Shown here: piece by piece, positions 29,982 through 38,528 of the stretch
Numbering within the stretch: position 1 is the first letter of the stretch
How the letters are laid out: the number at the start of each line of letters is the position of its first letter
Source: Salinimonas iocasae
GTDB taxonomy: Bacteria > Pseudomonadota > Gammaproteobacteria > Enterobacterales > Alteromonadaceae
Reading direction: 5' to 3'
NCBI RefSeq assembly: GCF_006228385.1
Contig: NZ_CP039852.1
Location: 3,426,001 to 3,490,000 of the forward strand
DNA: 64,000 bases
Position numbers and translations under genes: made by a program
Notes under the pieces: model-generated
What the model was told of the DNA's origin: nothing
Databases searched by the model: none
Seen by the model: only the letters and a program-made list of their open reading frames with translations

Positions 29982-30018
29982 AATTAAAACGATATTGCGT
30001 CATTTCCACTCCGACCAC

Positions 30019-30057
30019 TTTAAATATTTATATAAAATTATTGAATAATTATTCCAT
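30019..30057 (+). promoter_or_regulatory. tandem ARG boxes (ArgR operator) of argC
   Basis: Two 18-base ARG boxes separated by 3 bases, the classic ArgR hexamer arrangement. Box 2 (30040-30057) reads ATTGAATAATTATTCCAT and matches WNTGAATWWWWATTCANW except for one base. Box 1 (30019-30036) TTTAAATATTTATATAAA is weaker (three mismatches). The region is AT-rich with TATA elements that could serve as -10, so ArgR would block RNA polymerase. Confidence 0.8.
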
Positions 30058-30108
30058 TAAGTTACTATGACGATTCGTTTAGATTATTTGAGTATCTCAG
30101 GATTATTT

Positions 30109-30219
30109 ATGCACAGTGCAGAAGCCGGCAAATGCTGGCAGGGCATTGCCATTGAACCCGTTATCACTCCCCCGCCTCGCTATGTGATGCGGTGTGCCCG
30201 ACGACGAATTACAGCGTAA
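30109..30219 (+). CDS. putative arginine-rich leader peptide of the arg operon
   Basis: A 36-codon frame that opens with ATG at 30109 and stops at TAA (30217-30219). CAGGA lies 6 bases before the ATG, a better ribosome-binding site than the biosynthetic gene has. Five of the last 14 codons are Arg: the end reads RYVMRCARRRITA, with CGC, CGG and three successive CGA codons. It lies between the ARG boxes and a strong terminator hairpin. This layout is that of a translation-sensing attenuator. Expression is unproven and the frame could be coincidental. Confidence 0.6.
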   Translation: MHSAEAGKCWQGIAIEPVITPPPRYVMRCARRRITA

Positions 30220-30265
30220 TACGTAGGGTATAGCACGCACGTATACTATAGCGCGCTTTTTACCT
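30219..30265 (+). promoter_or_regulatory. alternative RNA pairings before the arg terminator (model)
   Basis: ATACGT (30219-30224) and ACGTAT (30239-30244) are fully complementary and could form a hairpin with a 14-base loop. Within that loop AGGGTATAG (30225-30233) can pair with TTTTTACCT in the terminator's 5' arm (30257-30265) with one mismatch and two or three wobble pairs. A ribosome stalled on the CGA codons would cover the first arm and favour the second pairing, giving read-through. This is a hand-drawn model only. Confidence 0.35.
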
Positions 30266-30325
30266 TTACTCGCAGCATGCGATAGCCCTCTGGCATCAGG
30301 CGGTAAAGGTAAAAGGTGTTTTTTT
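30256..30325 (+). terminator. intrinsic terminator in the arg leader
   Basis: A 14-base-pair stem (CTTTTTACCTTTAC, 30256-30269, with GTAAAGGTAAAAGG, 30303-30316; one G-U pair), a 33-base loop containing its own small hairpin (TCGCA-GCA-TGCGA) and a seven-T run (30319-30325). It lies between the leader frame and argC, in the position of an attenuator. AT-rich stem but long; should terminate unless disrupted. Confidence 0.75.
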
Positions 30326-30348
30326 CCTTCTTTGTCTACACTGTTCAT

Positions 30349-31368
30349 ATGTTAAAAGTATCGATTATCGGCGCCAGCGGATACGCCGGCGCACAATTAG
30401 TGGAGTTGGTAACCAATCATCCTGAAATGGCGCTCAAGCGCACACTGGTGTCTGCGCAAAGCGAAGATGCAGGAAAGTCACTGAGTCAGCTGCATGGCAG
30501 GCTGGCCCACTTGTCGGAACTGGAATTAGAGCCAGTCAGTGATGGCCTGATCGAGTTATTAGCCACCACCATGGATGTTATTTTTCTTGCCACCCCGCAC
30601 CAGGCCAGTCACAAGTGGGTCGAACCACTAAGTGCAGGAAAAGCCAAAGTACTGGATTTATCCGGTGCCTTTCGGCTTAAAGATACGGACATATTCAAGC
30701 ACTTTTATGGCTTTACCCATACAGCTGATACAGGCCTTGCAAAAGCTGTCTACGGACTTGCTGAGTGGTATCCCGAACAAATTCAGCAGGCATCAGTGGT
30801 AGCCGTTCCCGGCTGCTATCCCACAGCTTCCCTGTTTGCACTCAAACCACTTATGGAGGCAGGGCTGCTGGATGAGCAGACCCGCCCGGTTATTAATGCT
30901 GTTTCAGGCGTCAGTGGTGCTGGTCGCAAAGCCGCGCTTACCACCAGTTTTCAGGAAGTTAGTTTGCAGGCATATGGTGTACTGGGCCATCGCCACACGC
31001 CTGAAATAGAAGCCTATCTGGGTGCCCCGGTTATCTTCACGCCGCATCTGGGTAATTTTAAGCGGGGTATTCTGGCAACCGTTACAGTTAAAACTAAATC
31101 TGGCACGAGCAGCGCTGAGGTTGCTCAGGCCTTTGATGATGCATACCAGAACAAACCTCTGGTGCGCTTACTTCAGCAGTTTCCTAAAGTCGACGATGTT
31201 GCCCTGACCCCGTTTGTTGATGTTTATCATAAGCTTGATGAAGCCAGCGGCTACGCGGTGATAGGCGTTGCCATCGATAACGTGATGAAAGGCGCTGCCT
31301 CGCAGGCGATTCAGTGCGCTAACCTCATGGCCGGATGGCCCTCAGAAAAAGGATTGCTTCACCTATGA
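30349..31368 (+). CDS. argC: N-acetyl-gamma-glutamyl-phosphate reductase
   Basis: Third step of arginine synthesis. Rossmann start VSIIGASGYAGAQLVELV, and the catalytic Cys in VAVPGCYPTASLFALKP; GHRHTPEIEAYLG is also conserved. 339 residues from the ATG at 30349, which gives the normal family N-terminus but has no ribosome-binding site. A GTG at 30316 in frame would add 11 residues and has AAGG 6 bases upstream, buried in the terminator's 3' arm. I prefer 30349. Overlaps argB by 4 bases. Confidence 0.95.
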   Translation: MLKVSIIGASGYAGAQLVELVTNHPEMALKRTLVSAQSEDAGKSLSQLHGRLAHLSELELEPVSDGLIELLATTMDVIFLATPHQASHKWVEPLSAGKAKVLDLSGAFRLKDTDIFKHFYGFTHTADTGLAKAVYGLAEWYPEQIQQASVVAVPGCYPTASLFALKPLMEAGLLDEQTRPVINAVSGVSGAGRKAALTTSFQEVSLQAYGVLGHRHTPEIEAYLGAPVIFTPHLGNFKRGILATVTVKTKSGTSSAEVAQAFDDAYQNKPLVRLLQQFPKVDDVALTPFVDVYHKLDEASGYAVIGVAIDNVMKGAASQAIQCANLMAGWPSEKGLLHL

Positions 31369-32156
31369 TGCCGCACCCGGTAGTAATTAAAATCGGCGGC
31401 GCCCTGCTTGATGATGAAAAAGCGGCGCGTCAGCTAATGACCAGAATCAAAACACTGCAACAGCATCGCGCGGTCATTGTTGTGCATGGTGGCGGGCCCA
31501 TGGTCGAAACCATGATGACCGGGATGGGCCTGACCAGTGAAAAGGTCGACGGATTGCGCGTTACCCCTGATGCCCATATGCCGGTGGTTTGCGGCGCGCT
31601 GGCAGGAAGTGCAAATAAACAGTTATGCGCACTGGCAATCGGTGCGGGGATCACGCCCACCGGCTTGTCACTGATGGATGGCAATATGATTACCTGTCAG
31701 GCCATCGCCAGTGAACTCGGTGCGGTAGGTCAGGCAACGCCAAATAGCAGCGTACTTCTGGAGCTTCTCATTGGTGAACAGTTTTTGCCGGTAATCAGCT
31801 CTATCGGCTGCAGTAAGAATGGCCGTTTACTCAATATAAATGCAGATCAGGCTGCCACGGCGGTAGCACAACTGATGGGCGCTGAGCTGTTATTTTTATC
31901 TAATGTGGAAGGCGTACTTGATGAGCACGGACAGCGTTTAGCCACACTGGATAAAGCACAGCTTGCCTCCCTGGTCCAGACCGGCGTAATCACCGACGGC
32001 ATGAAAGTAAAGACTGATGCAGCACTACAGGCAGCCTTGCAACTGAAACGTCCGGTATTTATCGGTAGCTGGCATACAGATCCCGAAGCATTACTTAATG
32101 CAACAACAGGTACAAAAATACAACCAGAGGCTACAAAGGCCGGAGACAATTCATGA
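31365..32156 (+). CDS. argB: acetylglutamate kinase
   Basis: Second step: phosphorylates N-acetylglutamate. 263 residues with the kinase motifs VIKIGGALLDD, VVHGGGPMVE and, C-terminal, NINADQAATAVAQLMGAELLFLSNVEGV. I place the start at ATG 31365, overlapping the argC stop as ATGA and giving the family N-terminus; the frame is open upstream to 31335. E. coli ArgB has 258 residues. It lacks the long N-terminal helix of arginine-inhibited kinases, so feedback is likely at ArgA. Confidence 0.95.
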   Translation: MMPHPVVIKIGGALLDDEKAARQLMTRIKTLQQHRAVIVVHGGGPMVETMMTGMGLTSEKVDGLRVTPDAHMPVVCGALAGSANKQLCALAIGAGITPTGLSLMDGNMITCQAIASELGAVGQATPNSSVLLELLIGEQFLPVISSIGCSKNGRLLNINADQAATAVAQLMGAELLFLSNVEGVLDEHGQRLATLDKAQLASLVQTGVITDGMKVKTDAALQAALQLKRPVFIGSWHTDPEALLNATTGTKIQPEATKAGDNS

Positions 32157-33064
32157 AACAGGATTTACTGACATTTGCCGACTGGGCACCAGAAGACATG
32201 GCGCAACTGCTGGAGCTGGCTCAAACCATCAAGCAGTCGCCCGGCCGTTATGCCAATGTACTGGCCGGTAAGTCTATCGTCGCCCTGTTCGAAAAGCCTT
32301 CGTTACGAACCCGCGTAAGTTTTGAAATAGGTATTCACAAGCTCGGCGGACACATGGTTTACCTCGATAGCCAGGCCGGAAAACTGGCTGGCCGTGAGGA
32401 TGCGGTGGATGTAGCAGCCAACCTTGCGTGCTGGGCTGACGGCATAGTCGCCAGAGTATTTTCACATAATACACTGCAACAGTTTGCTGAGGCTGCGCAT
32501 GTGCCTGTTATCAACGCATTGTGTGATATCTATCACCCCTGCCAGGCCTTGGCAGATTACCTCACTTTGTATGAAACCTACGGCAAGGTAAAAGGCCTGA
32601 CTTTGGCCTATGTGGGTGACGGCAATAACGTTACCCATTCACTGCTCATTGTTGGCGCACTTTTAGGTTGTCATCAGATTGTCATCACCCCACCCGACCA
32701 TGAAGTGGACCCGGATATCTTTGAAAAAGCGCAAACCATTGCCCGTACAACCGGAGTTAACATCGTGCAAAGCCACGATGTAGCCATGGCCGAGGGTGCT
32801 GATGTGATTTATGCAGACACATGGTTATCCATGGGAGATGAAACGCCCCTGTCGGCAATAAAAGATACATTTATGCCCTACCAGGTCAACGAGGCATTGA
32901 TGCAGAAAACCGGTGCAAAATATGTCATGCATTGTCAGCCTGCACATCGGGATCTGGAAATTACCGGCACACTGATTGATAGCGACTGCTCACTATTAAT
33001 GACCCAGGCTGAAAACCGTATGCACGGGCAAAACGCAATTTTAACGCACCTGCTGGGCGCGTAA
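32153..33064 (+). CDS. argF: ornithine carbamoyltransferase
   Basis: Makes citrulline from ornithine and carbamoyl phosphate. 303 residues. The phosphate loop is FEKPSLRTRVSFE (usually STRTR), the carbamoyl-site HPCQALADYLTLYE, and the ornithine-loop MHCQPAHRDLEI (usually HCLP). WLSMGDE is the ornithine-binding SMG loop. The altered loops set it apart from E. coli ArgF/I; a related transcarbamylase using a modified ornithine is a less likely alternative because the cluster has no other transcarbamylase. ATGA overlap with argB. Confidence 0.9.
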   Translation: MKQDLLTFADWAPEDMAQLLELAQTIKQSPGRYANVLAGKSIVALFEKPSLRTRVSFEIGIHKLGGHMVYLDSQAGKLAGREDAVDVAANLACWADGIVARVFSHNTLQQFAEAAHVPVINALCDIYHPCQALADYLTLYETYGKVKGLTLAYVGDGNNVTHSLLIVGALLGCHQIVITPPDHEVDPDIFEKAQTIARTTGVNIVQSHDVAMAEGADVIYADTWLSMGDETPLSAIKDTFMPYQVNEALMQKTGAKYVMHCQPAHRDLEITGTLIDSDCSLLMTQAENRMHGQNAILTHLLGA

Positions 33065-33076
33065 GAGGAACTAGCT

Positions 33077-34288
33077 ATGTCACAAAAAATCAATAAAGTT
33101 GTTCTGGCCTACTCAGGCGGACTGGATACCTCGGCCATTATTCCATGGCTTAAAGAAAACTACGGCTGCGAGGTCGTTGCCTTTGCTGCGGATGTCGGTC
33201 AGGGCGATGAGGAGCTTGAAGGCTTGCATGATAAGGCCATTGCATCAGGCGCCAGCGAGTGCCATATCGTCGATCTGAAAGAAGAGTTTGTTAAAGACTA
33301 TATTTATCCCACCATTAAAACCGGCGCGGTCTACGAGGGCGAGTATCTGTTAGGTACCTCCATGGCGCGCCCTGTGATTGCCAAGGCGCAGGTGGAAGTC
33401 GCCCGGAAAGTGGGCGCTGATGCGCTTAGCCACGGCTGCACCGGTAAAGGCAATGATCAGGTTCGTTTTGAAAGCACTTTTTCAGCGCTTGCGCCGGAAC
33501 TAACGGTGATTGCGCCATGGCGCGAATGGGATATGGTGTCCAGAGAGGATTTACTCGATTATCTGGCTCAGCGTGATATTCCCACCAGCGCGTCGGCAAC
33601 CAAAATATACAGTCGTGATGCGAACGCCTGGCATATTTCACACGAAGGTGGCGAACTTGAGGACCCGTGGCAGGAACCGTCAAAACAGGTCTGGACAATG
33701 ACTGTTGCCCCGGAAGATGCACCCGACGAGCCTCAAAGAGTCACGCTTAGCTTTGATAAAGGTGAGCTTACTCACGTCAACGATGAAGCATTATCACCCT
33801 ATCAGGCGCTGGTTACGCTGAATAAGCTTGCCGCGGCGCACGGTGTGGGCCGGATTGATATTGTTGAAAACCGCCTTGTCGGTATGAAGTCACGGGGTTG
33901 CTATGAAACGCCGGGCGGCACCGTTTTAATGAAAGCCTATAAAGCACTGGAAACGATGGTACTGGATAAGGCGGCCCTGAAATATCGCGAACAAATCGGC
34001 TTGGAGTTTTCCCATGTTATGTATGATGGCCGCTGGTTTACCGCCCTTAATGATGCCTTATTAGCGGGAGCCGATGCCTTTGCACAAAAGGTCACCGGCG
34101 ATATTGTCGTTAAACTTTACAAAGGCACCGCAACAGTCACCCAGCGTCGTTCACCTAATAGCCTGTATTCTGAGGATTTTGCGACCTTTGGCGCTGATGA
34201 TGTTTATGACCAGAAGCATGCTGAAGGTTTCATTCGCTTATTCAGCTTATCAAGCCGGATAGCTGCGCTTAAAGACCAGCAGAAATAG
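33077..34288 (+). CDS. argG: argininosuccinate synthase
   Basis: ATP-dependent joining of citrulline and aspartate. 403 residues with the PP-loop [31 protein letters not shown], and the ATP-binding and citrulline-binding blocks intact ([11 protein letters not shown]). The short form of the family (about 400), not the long E. coli-type form (447). GAGG 9 bases before ATG. Lies 12 bases after argF. Confidence 0.97.
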   Translation: MSQKINKVVLAYSGGLDTSAIIPWLKENYGCEVVAFAADVGQGDEELEGLHDKAIASGASECHIVDLKEEFVKDYIYPTIKTGAVYEGEYLLGTSMARPVIAKAQVEVARKVGADALSHGCTGKGNDQVRFESTFSALAPELTVIAPWREWDMVSREDLLDYLAQRDIPTSASATKIYSRDANAWHISHEGGELEDPWQEPSKQVWTMTVAPEDAPDEPQRVTLSFDKGELTHVNDEALSPYQALVTLNKLAAAHGVGRIDIVENRLVGMKSRGCYETPGGTVLMKAYKALETMVLDKAALKYREQIGLEFSHVMYDGRWFTALNDALLAGADAFAQKVTGDIVVKLYKGTATVTQRRSPNSLYSEDFATFGADDVYDQKHAEGFIRLFSLSSRIAALKDQQK

Positions 34289-34297
34289 GGGGCACTC

Positions 34298-35674
34298 ATG
34301 GCACTTTGGGGAGGCCGGTTCAGCGCTGGCAGTAGCAGTATGTTTCGTCAGGTGAATGACTCACTACCGTTTGACCAGGTGATGGCCGCTCAGGATCTAC
34401 AGGGCTCAGTAATCTGGTCTCGTGCTTTAAAAAAAGCAGGGGTGCTGACTGACGAAGAGCAGCAACAACTGGAAACGGCACTGCTTGATCTTAAAGAACA
34501 GGCAGAGCACGGCACACTTGACTTTGCGAGCAGCGCAGAAGAAGACATTCATAGCTTCGTTGAGGCTGCGCTTATCGAAAAGTTAGGCGATACAGGCCGA
34601 AAACTTCATACCGGACGCAGCAGAAATGATCAGGTTGCCACGGATTTCAGGTTATGGGTACGTGAGCATGTCGCCTCATTAAAGGCAGATTTAACAACAC
34701 TTTCCCAGTCCTTGTTGCAGGTAGCTGACAGACACCGTAACGCTATCATACCGGGCTACACCCACCTGCAGCGGGCGCAACCTGTGCTTTTTGCACACTG
34801 GTGTCTGGCCTATGTTGAGATGTTTAAGCGTGACGCCAGCCGGCTGGATGACTTATCGGCACGGCTTAATCAGTGCCCGTTGGGCTGTGGTGCTCTGGCC
34901 GGTACGACCTACCCGGTCGACCGGCATGATATCGCCAGGCAACTGGGGTTTGACGGACCTTGCCTAAACAGCCTTGATGCCGTTTCAGACCGTGACTTTG
35001 TATTAGAGCTTCTGTTTTGTGCCAGCACCAGCATGATGCATATTTCCCGGATGGCCGAAGATTTAATTTTTTATAATTCTGGTGAAGCTGGCTTTCTTCA
35101 GCTTGGCGATGCCGTTACATCAGGTTCGTCACTGATGCCACAAAAGAAAAATCCTGACGCGCTGGAATTGATGCGCGGTAAGTGCGGTCGGGTTTTCGGT
35201 GCATTGCAGTCGCTGCTGGTTACCATGAAAGGCTTACCGCTGGCGTACAACAAGGATATGCAGGAAGACAAGGAAGGCGCTATTGATACTGTTAATCAAT
35301 GGCATTGTTGTTTGTGTATCGCGTCTGAGGTTCTCGACTCTTTAAGCCTTAATGAATCGCGTTGTCGCGAAGCCGCTGCCCAGGGCTTTGCCAATGCCAC
35401 CGAACTGGCTGATTACCTGGTGGGTAAAGGCATACCGTTTCGGACCGGTCATGACATCGCCGGACAGGTGGTGTTAAAAGCGCTGGATGAAGGATGCGCC
35501 ATAGAAGACCTGCCTCTTTCAACGCTGCAAAGTGTCTGCGATAAAATTGAAGATGATGTTTACCCCGTTCTTCAGTTGGAATATGGCATCAACAAACGCA
35601 ATATTCTGGGCGGTACCAGTATGCAAACAGTGCATCAGGCTCTGGATGAAGCACTATCTGCTGTCGCATCATAA
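34298..35674 (+). CDS. argH: argininosuccinate lyase
   Basis: Cleaves argininosuccinate to arginine and fumarate. 458 residues with the fumarase-superfamily signature GSSLMPQKKNPDALELMRG, catalytic-loop Ser included, the N-terminal LWGGRFSAG and HTGRSRNDQVATDFRLW, and GYTHLQRAQP. Not fused to argA, unlike the ArgH(A) of vibrios; argA follows as a separate gene. Family length 457-460. Confidence 0.97.
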   Translation: MALWGGRFSAGSSSMFRQVNDSLPFDQVMAAQDLQGSVIWSRALKKAGVLTDEEQQQLETALLDLKEQAEHGTLDFASSAEEDIHSFVEAALIEKLGDTGRKLHTGRSRNDQVATDFRLWVREHVASLKADLTTLSQSLLQVADRHRNAIIPGYTHLQRAQPVLFAHWCLAYVEMFKRDASRLDDLSARLNQCPLGCGALAGTTYPVDRHDIARQLGFDGPCLNSLDAVSDRDFVLELLFCASTSMMHISRMAEDLIFYNSGEAGFLQLGDAVTSGSSLMPQKKNPDALELMRGKCGRVFGALQSLLVTMKGLPLAYNKDMQEDKEGAIDTVNQWHCCLCIASEVLDSLSLNESRCREAAAQGFANATELADYLVGKGIPFRTGHDIAGQVVLKALDEGCAIEDLPLSTLQSVCDKIEDDVYPVLQLEYGINKRNILGGTSMQTVHQALDEALSAVAS

Positions 35675-35685
35675 GGAAACCAAAT

Positions 35686-36999
35686 ATGGTTTTGCAACAA
35701 TCCGAAGGCATTAAGTTATTTCGAAGCTCATTGCCTTACATCAATGCACACAGAGGAAAAACATTTGTCCTGATGTTTGGCGGCGAGGCCATAGAAGATC
35801 CTAATTTTGCCAATATCATTCACGATATTGCGTTATTAGCCAGCCTCGGCGTCCGGCTGGTGTTGGTGCACGGCGCTCGCCCACAGATAGACGAGCGCGT
35901 CGCTCTGCGCGCAATTGAGAGCCGTTTTGCCAATGGTGTCCGGGTCACCGACAAACCGACGCTGGAGTGTGTTAAAGATGCAGCCGGCTCGGTACGCTCC
36001 CAGATAGAAGCCCTGCTGACCATGGGGCTGCCCAACTCGCCTATGCACGGTGCGCAAATCAGAGTGTGTACGGGCAATCTGGTCGTTGCCAAACCGATGG
36101 GTGTTCGCGAGGGTGTCGATTTTGAAAACACCGGGCTGGTGCGGCGAATTGATACTACCGGCATAAATGATCATCTCAATGATGGCTCCATCGTGTTGCT
36201 TTCACCTATGGGCTACTCAGCAACCGGTGAAGTATTTAATCTGTCCCACGAGGACGTCGCCACCCAGGCTGCCATCGCGCTGGCAGCAGATAAAATTATT
36301 GTGTTTTCCAACTATGAGGGTGTTTATAACCAGTCTGGCAAGTTACTGCGTACTATTGAAAGGCCCCGGCTTGAAGAAATGATGCGCGATGGTGAAATCA
36401 ACACCGAAGAAACCGTGTTGCGTGCATTGATCACCAGTGTCGCAGCAGGTATTCCTCGCGCTCATTGTGTCAGCTATGAGAAAGACGGTGCGCTTTTACA
36501 GGAACTGTTTACCCGTGACGGTGCTGGCTCTCTAGTGCTTGAACATCATTACGAGCAGCTACGTACAGCGACTATTGACGATGTAGGCGGAATACTGAAC
36601 CTGATTAAGCCACTTGAAGAAAGTGGCGCGCTGGTAAAGCGGTCGAGAGAGCGACTGGAAAATGAGATCGACCAGTTTATTGTCATTGTGCGTGACGGTA
36701 TGATCATCGGGTGCGCTGCACTTTACCTCTATCCACAGGATAATTGCGCGGAACTGGCCTGCGTCGCCACCCATTCAGATTATCGCGGTAAGAACCGGGG
36801 GGAGCGTATTTTAGAAGCCGTGAAGCAGCGGGCAATGGAAAACGGAATCAATAATCTGTTTGTATTGACGACGCTCACTGCTCACTGGTTTTTAGAGCAA
36901 GGCTTTCAGCCTGCAGATATATCGATGCTGCCAGGCGCTAAAAAAGAGCTTTACAACTTTCAGCGTAACTCCAAAGTATTCACGCTTTCGCTCACCTGA
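35686..36999 (+). CDS. argA: N-acetylglutamate synthase
   Basis: First, arginine-inhibited step. 437 residues with an N-terminal amino-acid-kinase domain (VLMFGGEAIED, VLVHGARPQID) and a C-terminal GNAT domain (CAELACVATHSDYRGKNRGE, then HWFLEQGFQP). AAGGA lies 8 bases before the ATG; 11 bases separate it from argH. It completes the cluster argCBFGHA. The missing step is deacetylation of acetylornithine (argE or argJ), which has no gene in this window, nor does argD. Confidence 0.96.
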   Translation: MVLQQSEGIKLFRSSLPYINAHRGKTFVLMFGGEAIEDPNFANIIHDIALLASLGVRLVLVHGARPQIDERVALRAIESRFANGVRVTDKPTLECVKDAAGSVRSQIEALLTMGLPNSPMHGAQIRVCTGNLVVAKPMGVREGVDFENTGLVRRIDTTGINDHLNDGSIVLLSPMGYSATGEVFNLSHEDVATQAAIALAADKIIVFSNYEGVYNQSGKLLRTIERPRLEEMMRDGEINTEETVLRALITSVAAGIPRAHCVSYEKDGALLQELFTRDGAGSLVLEHHYEQLRTATIDDVGGILNLIKPLEESGALVKRSRERLENEIDQFIVIVRDGMIIGCAALYLYPQDNCAELACVATHSDYRGKNRGERILEAVKQRAMENGINNLFVLTTLTAHWFLEQGFQPADISMLPGAKKELYNFQRNSKVFTLSLT

Positions 37000-37065
37000 T
37001 CTTCCTTGGCATCGGGGCCGCATCTCACGTAAAATCGGCCTCCCGCAATTAAGAGTCTTTAGATT

Positions 37066-37461
37066 ATGAAATGTCGCATGGTAGGCGGACTAGTGTTGTT
37101 CGCTTTATTACTTGGTGGTTGCAGTTATGTTAAACAGCCGAATGATAAAAAAATGAAAAAATTGCTGTCCGGCATGCCTGAATATTCGGCAGGTGAAGCA
37201 TTCGGAAAGCGGGATTTCCGATTCTTAATTGTCATAGACGGTGAACAAACCACTCAGCCGGACGTACCGGCTTGTTTAGTTACACGATTTGGAACAAAAT
37301 CGTTATCGAATACCAGTTATGAAGCGGGTAGCTATGCGTACGACAAATACGCGGCTGTTGCCAGGGTATACGCCAAGTATTTTAATGCGGCATTATTGGC
37401 GTCACTGAAAACGCGAAACTGGGATAAATGCGAAGGTAAAGTGCCTGTCGCTGACTCTTAG
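37066..37461 (+). CDS. predicted lipoprotein, unknown function
   Basis: A 131-residue protein with an N-terminal hydrophobic segment and lipobox LLGGC (Cys about 20), so a lipoprotein; residue +2 is Ser, which favours outer-membrane sorting. The mature part is basic, with two further Cys (ACL, KCE). I do not recognise a family. It follows argA by 66 bases; a loose GGCCG/CGGCC inverted repeat in that gap has no U-tract. Confidence 0.7.
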   Translation: MKCRMVGGLVLFALLLGGCSYVKQPNDKKMKKLLSGMPEYSAGEAFGKRDFRFLIVIDGEQTTQPDVPACLVTRFGTKSLSNTSYEAGSYAYDKYAAVARVYAKYFNAALLASLKTRNWDKCEGKVPVADS

Positions 37462-37611
37462 GTAATGCTTTTCGGTATCTGAATTTATTTTATCCAAACA
37501 CGTCACTCAAAGTGAATTATGTCGATTTCCGACTGTCTATAGGAGGTTCGGAAGGTTGATTCTTCGCGCAGAATAGCTTTTACTGGTGAGATGATGGTAT
37601 GAGGAAGATAT

Positions 37612-38487
37612 ATGCAAGAGCCTGTTACGCTCAAATGCGAAGACGGCTATCAATTGTCTGCAACATTATTCAGACCGACTAAACCCTTATGCGGTGCCAT
37701 AGTTATTGCACCGGCTACGGGCATTAAGCGTCAGTTTTATGCCCATTTCGCCACCTTTTTGGCAGACTATGGTTTTGCGGTTCTCACATTCGACAACCGC
37801 GGCATCGGTGAGTCTGTGAGCACATCAACACGCAAGAGCGATGCTGATTTAGTTGCCTGGGGCAAGCTGGATATGCCTGCAGCGCTGGATACACTTGAAC
37901 AATTTTATCCTGACCAATCCTATTTCCTGGTGGGCCATAGCGCCGGCGGGCAATTGATTGGCCTGATGAGCAATGCCCATAAGCTTAAAGCGTTCATAAA
38001 TTTTGGTAGCTCATCAGGCTCTTTGCGTAATATGCGTTTGCGCTACCGTCTGAAAGCCCATTTTTTTATGAATGTGTTTATACCCGTTTCCAACTTTTTG
38101 TTTGGTCACACTAAGGCTAACTGGGTGGGAATGGGAGAGCCCCTGCCTCGCGGCGTAGCACGTCAGTGGCGACAGTGGTGTAACGGCCAGGGCTATGTGC
38201 AGACCAGCTTTGGAAAAGAAGTCACTGATCATTATTATTCCAGCCTTGCTGTCCCCTCGAAGTGGATCATCGCCAGTGACGATGACATTGCCAATGAAGC
38301 TAACCTGAAAGAAATGATTTCGGTCTACGAAGGCAGTAATGCAAGATATTGCGTGCTATACCCTGCCGCCTTCGGTCTGGATGATATCGGACACATGCGG
38401 TTTTTCTCCAGAAGCTCGCAACGGTTATGGCCGTTGGTAACCAACTTTTTCGACGAACATCTGCAACCTGCCGGCGGAACCTTCTAA
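37612..38487 (+). CDS. alpha/beta hydrolase (serine hydrolase S33-like)
   Basis: A 291-residue cytoplasmic alpha/beta hydrolase. TFDNRGIGES is the oxyanion-side loop, the nucleophile elbow is VGHSAGGQLIG, and DIGHMRFF supplies the catalytic His near the C-terminus. Substrate unknown. GAGGAAG 6 bases before the ATG. It is isolated: the next gene is convergent on the other strand and no regulator is seen. Confidence 0.85.
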   Translation: MQEPVTLKCEDGYQLSATLFRPTKPLCGAIVIAPATGIKRQFYAHFATFLADYGFAVLTFDNRGIGESVSTSTRKSDADLVAWGKLDMPAALDTLEQFYPDQSYFLVGHSAGGQLIGLMSNAHKLKAFINFGSSSGSLRNMRLRYRLKAHFFMNVFIPVSNFLFGHTKANWVGMGEPLPRGVARQWRQWCNGQGYVQTSFGKEVTDHYYSSLAVPSKWIIASDDDIANEANLKEMISVYEGSNARYCVLYPAAFGLDDIGHMRFFSRSSQRLWPLVTNFFDEHLQPAGGTF

Positions 38488-38528
38488 CCGGCCCGCTCTG
38501 CCTCTCATTTTTGTGTTAGCGCTTTTAT

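Noticed and set aside
30067..30219. 50-codon version of the arg leader starting at ATG 30067
   Set aside because: No ribosome-binding site before it, whereas CAGGA precedes the ATG at 30109.
36960..37065. Terminator after argA
   Set aside because: A GGCCG/CGGCC inverted repeat with a long loop but no U-tract.
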